Part shown: in pieces, positions 6,834 through 16,150 of the stretch
Layout: every line of letters starts with the position of its first letter
How positions within the stretch are numbered: position 1 is the first letter of the stretch
NCBI GenBank assembly: GCA_015055625.1
Contig: SVHU01000001.1
Span: forward strand, 1 to 32,282
Source of the DNA: Clostridiales bacterium
GTDB taxonomy: Bacteria; Bacillota; Clostridia; Christensenellales; Pumilibacteraceae
Reading direction: 5' to 3'
Length of the DNA: 32,282 nt
Made by a program: the position numbers and the translations under genes
The notes under the pieces: generated by a model
What the model was told of the DNA's origin: nothing
The model's input: the letters and a program-made list of their open reading frames with translations, nothing else
Databases searched by the model: none

Positions 6834-9170
6834 ATGTCTATTAATATCGTTAAAAATGGTTCGTATATCGATTATTCAAAAGTGAATAAAATTGCAACCG
6901 AACTCAATATTAATAATAAGCTTGTCGAGCTGTTGTTTTCGAGAGGTTTGACTGATATTGATCAGATTAAGAAATTCCTTTATCCTAACAAGGAAAATTT
7001 TTACGATCCATTTCTTATGAAAGGGATGAAAGAGGCTGTTGAGCGTATAAAGCTTGCAATAGAAAACAATGAAAGAGTAGTTGTTTATGGTGATTATGAT
7101 GCAGATGGAGTGTGTGCGACCGCTATTTTAGCTTTATATCTTTCATCTTGTGGGTTAGATGTTTATGCTCATATTCCTAACCGTGTGGGAGAGGGGTATG
7201 GTCTTAATGAAGAAAGTTTGGGAAATATAATTGAGAAAGTTTTTCCCGACCTTATAATTACTTGTGATTGTGGAATTTCGTGTTATAATGAAGTAAATTT
7301 CGTGTTGGATCTTGGAGTTGATATAATCGTTACGGATCATCATGAGATTGGTGACAAAATTCCGGAGTGTGTAGTTGTAAATCCTAAGCAGGAAGATTGT
7401 AATTATCCGTACAATATGCTTTGCGGGGCTGGAGTTGCATTAAAAATGGTGCACGCTTTGGGTGGCGAGAGCGTAATGGAGGATTATCTTGACCTTGCGT
7501 GTGTGGCAACTATTGCTGATTTAGTCCCTCTTTTAGATGAAAACCGTCTAATTGTTCAGCTAGGTCTTAAGCAACTAGCTAAGGGTAGAAATATTGGACT
7601 TAGAGAACTTTTTGCAAATCTTGAGATAAAAGTTCCCACGTCTTCTGAAATTGCCTATAAAATTGCACCACGTATTAATGCTGCTGGAAGAGTAGGTGAT
7701 GCTTTCAGGGCGTTTAGAATGCTTACCGAAAAGGATATAGACGAAGTACGAAGCATAATAAATGAAATTAATCAAGATAACGTAAAGCGCAAAGAATTAT
7801 GTGATGAGATGTATGAGGAGGCTGTTGGAGATTTAGCCATGGAGGATATGGTTAACTCTAAAGCAATTATTCTTAGCCATCCTACTTGGGAAAAAGGTAT
7901 CACGGGTATTGTGGCGGCGCGCCTTACTAACGATTATAATAGACCTACTTTTATAATGGTGAATTCGGGGGATGGGGCTTATAAAGGTACTTGCAGGAGC
8001 ATTGACGGAATAAACGTTCACGAATTGTTGTCGCATTGTAGCGATTGTCTTATTGAGTTTGGAGGACATAATCAAGCCGCCGGTTTTTCCATATACGAAA
8101 AAAATATTCCGTTATTTAAGGCAAAAGTTAATGATTATCTCAAGAATATAGATGATAGTATATATATCCCAACAATTAAGTATGATTTAGATTTAGAAGA
8201 TTCTGATATAACCGTAGGGCTTGTTAAAGCTTTTGAAATGATAGAGCCTGTGGGAAATAATAATAGCCGTCCATTGGTGAGGATGGTTCAAAAATCATTA
8301 ACGGTTGCACCTTGTAAAAACAATTCAAATCATATTTCTATAACAACAAAATCTGGGTTTCAGATGTTTGCATTTAGTTATGCAAAACAGTCCTATCAGC
8401 TTTTATCTGATGGGGAGAAAGAACTTGTGTTTGAATTACAATCGTCAACGTATAATACGAGAACGCCTAAGGGTGTGTTGAAGGTTTGTAAGTCAAAAAA
8501 TATTTATATAAATAAGACGTATCTTCCTGCGTATCGGTACGAATTGTTATCGTATAAGAATAATCAGAATGAGGCAAAGTATGACCTTATAAAAGAGGAG
8601 CAAATTTGTAATGTTATTGGTTCTTCGGTTTTTGGTTCTTTGGTTGTTGCTGATTGTGTGGAAGATTATAGGGATTTTATTTCTAATTGTAATATAGGGT
8701 TTAGTGAGTATATTTATTCATCAAATAAGAATAATTATTCAAAGGTGATTATAGCTCCTGATTTTAGAGATGAAGCTTTGTCTTTACCGCTATATGATAC
8801 AATCTTGTTTTTAAGAAAGCCGTTTTCAAATAACGTAATTTCTTACATAAATTCTAAAACGAGAGCTAGAATATATGTTGTTGATAGAAGTAATAGTGCA
8901 GATAATATTTCTTTAGACAGGTCAGTATTTGCAGAGTATTATGAAGCTGTGAGATGTGTGGCTGGGGTTGATTTTACTAATTTTTTTACATGTTATAAGA
9001 AAATTAGAAGTACTATGCCTGGCATAAATATACAGCAATTAGCAGTATGTGTCGCAATTTTTGAAGAGATGGGTATACTGAAAGTTAATCGGATGCCATA
9101 CAGATTGCAGATTATTCCAACTGCAAAAGTGGATCTTTCATTGTCAAAAATTTGTAAATTATTATCTTAA
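6834..9170 (+). CDS. recJ: RecJ, single-strand-specific 5'-3' exonuclease
   Basis: RecJ degrades 5' ends of single-stranded DNA in recombination and mismatch or base-excision repair, using Mn/Mg. The 778-residue product (B. subtilis RecJ is about the same size) has the DHH phosphoesterase motifs in order: 'VVVYGDYDADG' (about 82-92), 'ITCDCGIS' (about 142-149) and 'VTDHHE' (166-171), then 'AGAGVALK'-type and 'ATIADLVPL' segments, and the DHHA1 'GGHNQAAGFSI'. All metal-binding Asp/His positions are present. A C-terminal OB-like and extra domain fills the remaining ~350 residues, as in Firmicutes. ATG 6834 was chosen because GGAGAGG (6820-6826) lies seven bases before it; the upstream TTG at 6813 would start inside the terminator. 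It is followed by rel after 17 bases, without the apt gene often found between them. Confidence 0.96.
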   Translation: MSINIVKNGSYIDYSKVNKIATELNINNKLVELLFSRGLTDIDQIKKFLYPNKENFYDPFLMKGMKEAVERIKLAIENNERVVVYGDYDADGVCATAILALYLSSCGLDVYAHIPNRVGEGYGLNEESLGNIIEKVFPDLIITCDCGISCYNEVNFVLDLGVDIIVTDHHEIGDKIPECVVVNPKQEDCNYPYNMLCGAGVALKMVHALGGESVMEDYLDLACVATIADLVPLLDENRLIVQLGLKQLAKGRNIGLRELFANLEIKVPTSSEIAYKIAPRINAAGRVGDAFRAFRMLTEKDIDEVRSIINEINQDNVKRKELCDEMYEEAVGDLAMEDMVNSKAIILSHPTWEKGITGIVAARLTNDYNRPTFIMVNSGDGAYKGTCRSIDGINVHELLSHCSDCLIEFGGHNQAAGFSIYEKNIPLFKAKVNDYLKNIDDSIYIPTIKYDLDLEDSDITVGLVKAFEMIEPVGNNNSRPLVRMVQKSLTVAPCKNNSNHISITTKSGFQMFAFSYAKQSYQLLSDGEKELVFELQSSTYNTRTPKGVLKVCKSKNIYINKTYLPAYRYELLSYKNNQNEAKYDLIKEEQICNVIGSSVFGSLVVADCVEDYRDFISNCNIGFSEYIYSSNKNNYSKVIIAPDFRDEALSLPLYDTILFLRKPFSNNVISYINSKTRARIYVVDRSNSADNISLDRSVFAEYYEAVRCVAGVDFTNFFTCYKKIRSTMPGINIQQLAVCVAIFEEMGILKVNRMPYRLQIIPTAKVDLSLSKICKLLS

Positions 9171-9187
9171 AAGTAAGGAGAACTTGA

Positions 9188-11413
9188 ATGTCGGAAGCTT
9201 ATAATAAAAAACAAATATTTAATCCCGACGAGCCTTTTTATGTGTCTAATGAGGCTGAGTTTTGTGCTTTTAAAGAAAATTTTAGGAAAAATTACCATGA
9301 AATTTACACGCCAAGACAAGCCCAAAAACTTGATACTGTTTTAGAATATGCATGTTTTATGCATAGAAATCAAAATAGAGATTCTGGAGAGCCGTACGTT
9401 ACGCATCCTATTTCAGTCGCTACAATGTTGCTTGATTACGGATTAGATGTAAATACTGTGTCGGCGGCATTGTTACATGATTGTATAGAAGATACTGAGG
9501 CTACGGAAGCAGATATTAGAACAAAATTTGGTCCTGAAGTTGCAGAACTTGTAGTTGGCGTTACGAAACTTGATAAAATTCAATTTAAGTCAAAAGAAGA
9601 AGCACAGGCGGAAAACTTTAGAAGAATGTTTTTTGCTATGGCTAAAGATATTCGAGTTATTATAATAAAGCTTGCAGATAGACTTCATAATATGAGAACG
9701 ATTGACGGAATTAGTCATGAACGTCAGGTTAATATTGCATCTGAAACTTTGGAGATATTCGCACCACTTGCATCCCGTTTAGGATTGAGTTATTTTAAGT
9801 GTGAGCTTGAAGATTTGTGTCTTAAGGTTTTATACCCAGACGAGTATGATAAACTTGCAAATGATATTGTGTTAAAACGTAACGAGCGTCAAGAACTTGT
9901 TAATTCTATTTGTGAAGCTCTTACTCAAATGCTTATTGATCTTAATGTTAAAGGTGAAGTAAGTGGACGTCCTAAGCATTTTTACAGTATTTACCGTAAA
10001 ATGAAGACTCGTAATAAAACTTTTGAGCAAATTTACGATTTAACAGCTGTGCGTGTTATTGTTGAGAACGTTAAAGATTGCTATGAAGTTTTAGGTATGA
10101 TTCATACTATATGGAAGCCTATTCCTGGACGATTTAAGGATTATATTGCAGTTCCAAAGCCTAACAATTATCAGTCTTTGCATACAACGGTTATGACAAG
10201 ATATGGAATGCCGTTTGAAATACAAATTAGAACTTACGAAATGCACAAGATAGCTGAGTATGGTATTGCGGCGCATTGGAAATATAAAGAAAATAATAAA
10301 AATGCAGTCAAGGGTGGCGCAAACGATGATGAAAAATTGGAGTGGCTTAGAGGGGTTATGGATGTTCAAAGTGACAACTCTACACCTCAAGAGTTTTATG
10401 AATCGTTAAAAGTTGATTTGTATAGTGGTCAAGTATTTGTTTTTACACCCAAAGGTGACGTTGTAACTCTTCCAGAAGGGTCTAATCCCTTGGATTTTGC
10501 ATATTACGTTCATACCGAAATAGGTAATAGATGTGTAGGCGCCAAAATCAATAACAAAATGGTTCCGTTAGAAACAAAGCTTTCTACTGGCGATTATATT
10601 GAAATAATAACGTCTAATAATTCTAAAGGTCCGTCTAGAGATTGGCTAAGATTAGTTAAGACTACTCAGGCAAAAACTAAGATTAAGGCATTTTTCAAGA
10701 AGGAACTTAAAGAAGAGAATATCCGTAGAGGCCATGAAATGCTAGAAAAAGAAGCTAAACTTCGTGGCTACGTATTAGGGGCTTTGATGCAATCCAAGTG
10801 GTTAGACGTAATTATGCAAAGATATTCGATATCTTCGCTTGATGATCTTTATGCTTCGGTTGGTTATGGAGGATTTACTGTTAACCAAATTCTTTCTAAA
10901 CTTATTGATTTTTACAAAAAGGAAGAAAAGGCGAAAGAACCTAAAAATTATGACGTTGTAGACAGGTCAACTTCTTCGGGTATCGAAGTTAAAGGACATA
11001 CCGATTTGCTTGTCCATATATCTAAATGTTGTAACCCTGTTCCTGGTGATGATATTGTTGGTTTTATCTCCAGAGGAAAGGGTGTTGCAATCCATAGACG
11101 TAGCTGTCCTAACCTTAAAAATGTAGAGGATTTTCGTCTTATAGAAGCTCATTGGACGGGCGAACATGTAGATTCTTTCATTGTTGCAGTTCAGGTTGAA
11201 GGTAAAAATGCAACTGGATTGTTACAAAAAATAACTACGGCGGTAAGTGATTTTGAGTTGTCGATTACAAGTTTTAACGCCAGAGTTGATAGAAGTAATA
11301 ATGGAATAGTTAATTTCTCAATACGAGTAAAGTCAATAGAGCAGTATGAGGCTCTACGTAGAAAATTGTCGCAAATACCCGGCATTGATAAGGTATTTAG
11401 AAGCAGTAATTAG
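9188..11413 (+). CDS. relA: Bifunctional (p)ppGpp synthetase/hydrolase (Rel)
   Basis: Rel makes and removes the stringent-response alarmones ppGpp and pppGpp in response to uncharged tRNA on the ribosome. The 741-residue product has the full long-RSH layout: an HD hydrolase domain with 'ALLHDCIEDTE' (H97-D98) and 'LADRLHNMRT'; a synthetase domain with 'GRFKDYIAVPKPNNYQSLHTT' spacing, where R315-F-K-D318 is the RxKD charge motif of bifunctional enzymes rather than the ExDD of RelA; 'FEIQIRTYEMHKIAEYGIAAHWKYK'-type segment; a TGS domain from 'VFVFTPKGDVV'; the conserved 'HISKCCNPVPGDDI'; and a C-terminal ACT domain. TAAGGAG (9174-9180) sits seven bases before the ATG. Both activities should be intact. 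Confidence 0.97.
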   Translation: MSEAYNKKQIFNPDEPFYVSNEAEFCAFKENFRKNYHEIYTPRQAQKLDTVLEYACFMHRNQNRDSGEPYVTHPISVATMLLDYGLDVNTVSAALLHDCIEDTEATEADIRTKFGPEVAELVVGVTKLDKIQFKSKEEAQAENFRRMFFAMAKDIRVIIIKLADRLHNMRTIDGISHERQVNIASETLEIFAPLASRLGLSYFKCELEDLCLKVLYPDEYDKLANDIVLKRNERQELVNSICEALTQMLIDLNVKGEVSGRPKHFYSIYRKMKTRNKTFEQIYDLTAVRVIVENVKDCYEVLGMIHTIWKPIPGRFKDYIAVPKPNNYQSLHTTVMTRYGMPFEIQIRTYEMHKIAEYGIAAHWKYKENNKNAVKGGANDDEKLEWLRGVMDVQSDNSTPQEFYESLKVDLYSGQVFVFTPKGDVVTLPEGSNPLDFAYYVHTEIGNRCVGAKINNKMVPLETKLSTGDYIEIITSNNSKGPSRDWLRLVKTTQAKTKIKAFFKKELKEENIRRGHEMLEKEAKLRGYVLGALMQSKWLDVIMQRYSISSLDDLYASVGYGGFTVNQILSKLIDFYKKEEKAKEPKNYDVVDRSTSSGIEVKGHTDLLVHISKCCNPVPGDDIVGFISRGKGVAIHRRSCPNLKNVEDFRLIEAHWTGEHVDSFIVAVQVEGKNATGLLQKITTAVSDFELSITSFNARVDRSNNGIVNFSIRVKSIEQYEALRRKLSQIPGIDKVFRSSN

Positions 11414-11414
11414 T

Positions 11415-12023
11415 ATGAATTTAATTAAATTAGTAACAGGAAAACCCTCGGAAAATACGTATATTGTATCCGAAAATGGAAGTGATGCGGTTATTATAGA
11501 TCCAGGCGACGATATTCAGGCGATCAACGATGCTCTTGTTGAAAACAATATGGAATGTCGAGCAATGCTTGTAACTCACGCGCATTTTGATCATTGCAAT
11601 TCTTGTAAGCATTTTCAAGCTGGTGGAGCTAAGGTTTATATGCATAAAAAGGATGAGTTATTGGTAAAGACGGTTTATAATCTTGCTAATAAGTTTGCTG
11701 TACATTTTAATCGGTTTGTAGTTGATGAAAAGGTTAAAGATGGAGATGTTCTTAGTTTGTATGGCTTGAATTTTAAGATTATGCATACTCCTGGGCACAC
11801 GGCTGGAAGTTGTTGTTATATTCTTAACGATAATATTATTTTTACCGGCGATACATTGTTTAATTTGTCTATTGGTAGAACTGATTTTCCAACAGGTAAT
11901 GCTTCGCAGATGAAAAAGTCTTTGAAAAAGCTCTTTTCTTTAGAAAAAGATTATACGATTTTCCCCGGTCACGGTTTACCATCTAAGCTTTCAACTGAAA
12001 AGAATCACAATCCTTATGCTTAA
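11415..12023 (+). CDS. MBL-fold metallohydrolase (glyoxalase II-like)
   Basis: The 202-residue protein is a single metallo-beta-lactamase domain of the hydroxyacylglutathione-hydrolase-like type. Metal-binding motifs are all present: 'THAHFDHCN' (HxHxDH, about residues 54-62), 'HTPGHTAGS' with its His, 'FTGDTLF' with the bridging Asp, and 'FPGHG' with the last His. The substrate is not known; in Firmicutes such a gene commonly lies after rel and dtd, and dtd is missing here. The start is set at ATG 11415, one base after the rel stop, because the product then begins at the normal family N-terminus 'MNLIKLVTG'; no good ribosome site precedes it, which suggests coupling to rel translation. Its end overlaps the next gene by eight bases. 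Confidence 0.9.
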   Translation: MNLIKLVTGKPSENTYIVSENGSDAVIIDPGDDIQAINDALVENNMECRAMLVTHAHFDHCNSCKHFQAGGAKVYMHKKDELLVKTVYNLANKFAVHFNRFVVDEKVKDGDVLSLYGLNFKIMHTPGHTAGSCCYILNDNIIFTGDTLFNLSIGRTDFPTGNASQMKKSLKKLFSLEKDYTIFPGHGLPSKLSTEKNHNPYA

Positions 12024-13413
12024 ATTTGTAACAAATCATCCTGAAATGGAAAACGAACTTCTAAATGAAGTTAAATTGTTTTTTTATGATTTAGAAGCCG
12101 ATATGTCTATTGATCATATCGGCAATTTTAGCGATGAAAAATGTAATAACGTTGTAGTAGTTGACGGCAAAGAATATATTTTTAATGAGAGCGTTATATA
12201 TTCAGACGACGTTGAGAAGGCTAGAGCATATAATAGGTCTGCAAAAAAAGCTATTTATTCGGCACTATCTTCATTTACTGGGCAAAATCACCCATGGGGG
12301 TCGTTGACGGGTATAAGGCCTACTAAAATTGGGTATGAGTTTCTAAACGGAGGCGGAAAGATTGAAAATGTTGCATCTTATCTCCAAAGTGAGTTCACAT
12401 TATATGATAGTAAAGCAAAGCTTGTTAGTGATATTATTCTAAATCAAAAGGATTTTTATAAAAAGGGTGACGATTGGTATAATTTATACATTCATATCCC
12501 TTACTGCACGTCAAAGTGTTCGTATTGCTCGTTTATAACGTTTGATGCGCAGCGGTGTAAAAAACAAATTCCCGATTACGTTGACAAGCTTGTAACAGAA
12601 ATTATTGAGTCGCAAAATTATCAAGAAAAGTTTGGAAACAAGATGTATTCAGCATACGTTGGTGGCGGAACGCCTACCGCGCTTGATGCGGATCAGTTGT
12701 ATAAAGTGCTTTCTGTTGTTAAAACAAACGGTGTGGAATTTACCTGTGAGGCAGGACGTCCCGACACTATTACTGAAGAGAAACTTGATGTAATGAAGAA
12801 GTGTGGGGTTACTAGGGTGTGTGTCAATCCGCAATCGTTTAACGAAAAGACTTTACAATTGATTGGCAGAAAGCATACAATAGACGATTTTTATCAAAAA
12901 TATGAAATGGTTAAAAAGTATGGCTTTGACATTAATATTGATTTAATTGCGGGCTTGCCGCAAGAGAGTGTTGCTGATTTTATATACTCGGTAGATTGTG
13001 CGATAAAGCTTGCACCCGAAAATTTAACTGTTCATACGCTTAGCAGGAAAAATGGCTCAGAACTTAAAAATAGTGGAAAGTATGATAATTTTGATATTGA
13101 GCGAATGATAGAGTATTCCTCGGAAGTTGTTCCTAAAAACGGTTATTTCCCGTACTATTTATACCGTCAAAAATCAATGCTTGGAAATTTGGAAAATACG
13201 GGATATTGTAAAGCAGGTAAGCAGTGTGTTAATAATATAACCACAATGGAAGAGTTTTTATCAGTTGATGCGTGTGGTGCAGGGGCAATTTCAAAAAGAG
13301 TATTTAATAGTGAAAATCGTATAGAAAGATTAGCTAATTTGCGTGACGTGAAGCTGTATTTAGAACAATTTGATGAAAGATTGCAAAAAAAGAAGATTTT
13401 CTATTCAAAATAG
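12016..13413 (+). CDS. hemZ: HemZ-like radical SAM protein (coproporphyrinogen dehydrogenase-like)
   Basis: The 465-residue protein matches HemZ (YhaV) of Firmicutes, a relative of oxygen-independent coproporphyrinogen III oxidase. It has an N-terminal domain of about 150 residues without the cluster, including 'HPWGSLTGIRPTKIGYEF', then the radical SAM core with 'YIHIPYCTSKCSYCSF' (C164, C168, C171) and 'VGGGTPTAL', and a 'NPQSFNEKTL..IGRKHT' segment shared with HemN/HemW. No other heme gene is nearby, so a role outside heme synthesis is possible. In clostridia hemZ usually follows rel and the MBL hydrolase, as here, but hisS and aspS, which often come next, are absent. The start overlaps the previous stop (ATGCTTAA) and lacks a clear ribosome site. 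Confidence 0.85.
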   Translation: MLKFVTNHPEMENELLNEVKLFFYDLEADMSIDHIGNFSDEKCNNVVVVDGKEYIFNESVIYSDDVEKARAYNRSAKKAIYSALSSFTGQNHPWGSLTGIRPTKIGYEFLNGGGKIENVASYLQSEFTLYDSKAKLVSDIILNQKDFYKKGDDWYNLYIHIPYCTSKCSYCSFITFDAQRCKKQIPDYVDKLVTEIIESQNYQEKFGNKMYSAYVGGGTPTALDADQLYKVLSVVKTNGVEFTCEAGRPDTITEEKLDVMKKCGVTRVCVNPQSFNEKTLQLIGRKHTIDDFYQKYEMVKKYGFDINIDLIAGLPQESVADFIYSVDCAIKLAPENLTVHTLSRKNGSELKNSGKYDNFDIERMIEYSSEVVPKNGYFPYYLYRQKSMLGNLENTGYCKAGKQCVNNITTMEEFLSVDACGAGAISKRVFNSENRIERLANLRDVKLYLEQFDERLQKKKIFYSK

Positions 13414-13425
13414 GTGCTAAAACAG

Positions 13426-13454
13426 TTTACAAATTAATTAGATTTTGTTATACT
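13426..13454 (+). promoter_or_regulatory. Promoter of rpsO
   Basis: TTTACA (13426-13431) and TATACT (13449-13454) are separated by 17 bases, giving a start near 13461 and a leader of about 93 bases before rpsO. Confidence 0.8.
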
Positions 13455-13460
13455 AATTGC

Positions 13461-13524
13461 GTACCTTGTGTCCACAGGTTTCGGGCTCTCCAGCCGAGTA
13501 CTTAGGAGCAAGGCGAATCCATTA
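13461..13524 (+). promoter_or_regulatory. Structured rpsO leader, candidate S15-binding autoregulatory RNA
   Basis: The leader can close with CCTTG (13464-13468) against CAAGG (13509-13513). Inside is a hairpin GGCT (13484-13487) / AGCC (13492-13495) whose CTCC loop (13488-13491) is complementary to GGAG (13505-13508), so a pseudoknot is possible. Ribosomal protein S15 is known to repress its own mRNA through leader structures in several bacterial phyla. Pairings are seen in the sequence; S15 binding is inference. Confidence 0.55.
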
Positions 13525-13553
13525 TATAAAATAAATTAACGGAGGTAAAAGAA

Positions 13554-13817
13554 ATGGATAAGAATATGAAAGCAGAGATTATTGCAAAGTTTGCAACACA
13601 TGAAGGTGATACTGGTAGCCCTGAAGTTCAGATTGCTCTTCTTACGGCAAGAATTAAGCACCTTACCGAGCACCTTAAGGAGCATCAGAAAGATTTCCAC
13701 TCTCGTCGTGGACTTTTACAGATGGTTGGTTCTAGAAGAAGTCTTCTTAACTACCTTAAGGAAATTGATATCGAAAGATATAGAAGTATTGTTGCAAGAC
13801 TTGATCTTCGTAAGTAA
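13554..13817 (+). CDS. rpsO: Ribosomal protein S15
   Basis: S15 binds 16S rRNA early in assembly of the small subunit and contacts the large subunit. The 87-residue product has normal length and the conserved features '[19 protein letters not shown]', '[29 protein letters not shown]' and a final '[11 protein letters not shown]'. A strong GGAGGT site (13541-13546) lies seven bases before the ATG. It has its own promoter and terminator, with pnp following, the same order as in most bacteria. Confidence 0.98.
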   Translation: MDKNMKAEIIAKFATHEGDTGSPEVQIALLTARIKHLTEHLKEHQKDFHSRRGLLQMVGSRRSLLNYLKEIDIERYRSIVARLDLRK

Positions 13818-13828
13818 TCAAAAAATTC

Positions 13829-13865
13829 AAGGGTATAATTTTAAGAAATTATGCCCTTAATTTTT
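13829..13865 (+). terminator. Terminator after rpsO
   Basis: AAGGGTATAATTT pairs with AAATTATGCCCTT (one G-T pair) around a TAAG loop, followed by AATTTTTG. Confidence 0.9.
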
Positions 13866-13873
13866 GTTATAAT
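13865..13873 (+). promoter_or_regulatory. Extended -10 promoter of pnp
   Basis: TGTTATAAT (13865-13873) is an extended -10 element with a perfect TATAAT, directly after the rpsO terminator. No good -35 is visible, which is acceptable for the TGn class. The leader to pnp would be about 105 bases. Confidence 0.5.
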
Positions 13874-13914
13874 GATTGTACTTCGTAAACTTCTTAAGCG
13901 GAGTATGATTTGAG

Positions 13915-13980
13915 AATTTTCGGCGAGTTCGAAAATTTGGTGAGTATTTTTTCCGTAAAGAGAGTTACGGAATTGGAGGT
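13915..13980 (+). promoter_or_regulatory. pnp leader with two hairpins, the second next to the ribosome site
   Basis: Hairpin 1: AATTTTCG (13915-13922) / CGAAAATT (13930-13937), loop of seven. Hairpin 2: TTCCGTAA (13951-13958) / TTACGGAA (13965-13972), loop AGAGAG, ending two bases before the GGAGGT ribosome site (13975-13980). PNPase represses its own mRNA through a leader stem-loop in E. coli; a similar role here is inference. Confidence 0.5.
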
Positions 13981-13985
13981 TAACA

Positions 13986-16067
13986 GTGAAAGAAGCAAGT
14001 ATTTTTAAGACAGAAATCGGCGGAAGAGAAGTTACCGTTGAAATTGGCAAGTATTGCGAACAAGCAAATGGTTCGTGTATTGTAAGATGTGGAGATACGG
14101 TTGTTATGACAAACGTAACAATGTCTGACGCTCCTCGTCCTGGTATGGATTTTTTCCCTCTTAGTGTAGACTTCGAGGAGAAGATGTACTCCGTAGGTAA
14201 AATCCCTGGTGGATTTAAAAAGAGAGAAGGTAGAGCTAGCGATAAGGCTATTCTTACTTCCAGACTTATTGATAGACCTATTAGACCTTTGTTTCCTAAA
14301 GGTTTGTTTAATGATGTAGTAGTTATTGCTACTGCGCTTTCGGTTGATACCAATATTCCTCCCGAGGTTTGGGGTATGATTGGTTCGTCCGTAGCTCTTT
14401 CCGTGTCAGATATTCCTTTTGCAGGACCTACTGGTTCGGTTGTTGTTGGATACATTGATGGTCAGTATGTTATCAACCCTGACTCTGATCAAAGAGCTAA
14501 GAGCGAAATGCACGTTTATGTAAGTGGAACTGCTGATGCTATCATGATGGTAGAAGCAGGCGCTAACATTGTAAGCGAAGAAGTTATGCTTAACGGTATT
14601 TTGTTTGCTCACGAAGAAATTAAGAAAATCGTTAAGTTTATTAACGAAATTGTTGCTGCTGTTGGTAAAGAAAAGAAGGTGATGGATCTTTATAAGATTC
14701 CTGAGGATATCAACGAGAGCGTAAGAGCTTATGCGGACAAGCTTCTTGATGAAGCATTAGCAGAAACTGATAGACAGGCAAGACAGGCAAAGCAGGACGC
14801 TGTTTCTGAGGATGTTCTTGCTCACTTTGCTGAGATCTATCCTGATAACGGTAGAGAAATCGGCGACACTCTTTACTATATGACCAAAGAAAAGGTTAGA
14901 GCAAAGATTATTAACGATGGCTTTAGACCTGACGGAAGACAGCTTACCGAGATTAGACCTATTTGGTCAGAAGTTGGCATGCTTCCAAGAGTTCATGGTA
15001 GCGCGGTATTTACAAGAGGACAAACTCAGGCTATGACAACTTGTACTTTAGGAACTATTTCCGAAGTTCAGAAGCTTGAAAATCTTGATGAAGAAACCTT
15101 TAAGCGTTATATGCACCACTATAATTTCCCGGGATATAGCACAGGTGAAGCTAAGCCACTTAAGAGCCCAGGTCGTAGAGAAATTGGACACGGTGCGCTT
15201 GCTGAGCGTGCTTTGGAGCCTGTAATTCCTTCGGAGGCAGATTTCCCCTACGCGATCAGAACCGTATCTGAGATTCTTAGCTCTAACGGATCTACCTCTC
15301 AGGCGTCTGTTTGTGGATCTACTCTTGCTCTTATGGATGCAGGTGTTCCTCTTAAGGCTCCTGTTGCAGGTGTTGCAATGGGTCTTATAAAGGACGAAGA
15401 GAGCGGTAAGGTTGCAGTTCTTACTGATATTCAGGGACTTGAAGATTTCCTTGGCGATATGGACTTTAAGGTTGCAGGAACCAAGGAAGGTATTACCGCA
15501 ATCCAAATGGATATTAAGATTAAGGGAATTAACAAGGAAATTCTTGAAAGAGCTCTCGAGCAGGCTCGTCAGGGTAGATTATTTATTCTTGATAGAATGC
15601 TTGAAACTATTCCTGCTCCACGTGAGGAGCTTTCTAAATGGGCTCCCAAGATTATATCCTTCAACATTGATCCTGAGAAGATTGGTGAAGTTATCGGAAA
15701 GAACGGTAAAGTTATCAACAAGATTATTCAGGATACTGGTGTTAAGATGGATATCGAGGATGACGGAAGAGTATCTATTGCTTCTTATGATATCGATATG
15801 GCAGATAAGGCGAGAGCTATTGTTATGTCTATCGTTGAGGATGTAGAAGTTGGTAATCTTTATGAAGGAGAAGTTGTTAGAATTCTTGACTTTGGTGCGT
15901 TTGTAGAGCTTGCTCCCAATAAGGACGGTATGATTCATATCTCTAAACTTGCAAAAGAAAGAGTTGAAAAAGTTACCGATGTTGTAAATATTGGTGATAA
16001 AGTATTAGTTGAAGTAATCAAAATTAATCAGGGTAAGATTGATCTTCGTCTTAGAAAAAAGTTCTAA
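13986..16067 (+). CDS. pnp: Polyribonucleotide nucleotidyltransferase (PNPase)
   Basis: PNPase degrades RNA from the 3' end using phosphate and can add nucleotides in reverse; it works in the RNA degradosome with RNase Y, which is also encoded in this window. The 693-residue product has two RNase PH-like domains (about 10-225 and 315-540, with 'MPRVHGSAVFTRGQTQAMTT'-type active-site region), a KH domain ('IGEVIGKNGKVINKI', about 565-579) and an S1 domain ('GEVVRILDFGAFVEL', about 628-642). Length and order are standard. The start is GTG at 13986, set by the GGAGGT site five bases before it. ylxY and an M16 peptidase follow, as in B. subtilis. Confidence 0.97.
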   Translation: MKEASIFKTEIGGREVTVEIGKYCEQANGSCIVRCGDTVVMTNVTMSDAPRPGMDFFPLSVDFEEKMYSVGKIPGGFKKREGRASDKAILTSRLIDRPIRPLFPKGLFNDVVVIATALSVDTNIPPEVWGMIGSSVALSVSDIPFAGPTGSVVVGYIDGQYVINPDSDQRAKSEMHVYVSGTADAIMMVEAGANIVSEEVMLNGILFAHEEIKKIVKFINEIVAAVGKEKKVMDLYKIPEDINESVRAYADKLLDEALAETDRQARQAKQDAVSEDVLAHFAEIYPDNGREIGDTLYYMTKEKVRAKIINDGFRPDGRQLTEIRPIWSEVGMLPRVHGSAVFTRGQTQAMTTCTLGTISEVQKLENLDEETFKRYMHHYNFPGYSTGEAKPLKSPGRREIGHGALAERALEPVIPSEADFPYAIRTVSEILSSNGSTSQASVCGSTLALMDAGVPLKAPVAGVAMGLIKDEESGKVAVLTDIQGLEDFLGDMDFKVAGTKEGITAIQMDIKIKGINKEILERALEQARQGRLFILDRMLETIPAPREELSKWAPKIISFNIDPEKIGEVIGKNGKVINKIIQDTGVKMDIEDDGRVSIASYDIDMADKARAIVMSIVEDVEVGNLYEGEVVRILDFGAFVELAPNKDGMIHISKLAKERVEKVTDVVNIGDKVLVEVIKINQGKIDLRLRKKF

Positions 16068-16106
16068 ATTACTAAAATAAAATAATTAACGAACACCTAA
16101 TTTTTG

Positions 16107-16150
16107 ATGCGAGCCTAAAGTTTTTATGCTTTTGGTTCGCATTATTTTAT
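16107..16150 (+). terminator. Terminator after pnp
   Basis: ATGCGAGCC...AAAG pairs with CTTTTGGTTCGCAT with one mismatch (16107-16120 against 16129-16142), followed by TATTTTATTTTA. Confidence 0.85.

Noticed and set aside
13841..14455. Minus-strand frame of 204 residues opposite pnp
   Set aside because: It lies opposite the strongly conserved start of pnp and the rpsO terminator, and its composition (Ser/Thr/Ile-rich) is that of an antisense shadow.
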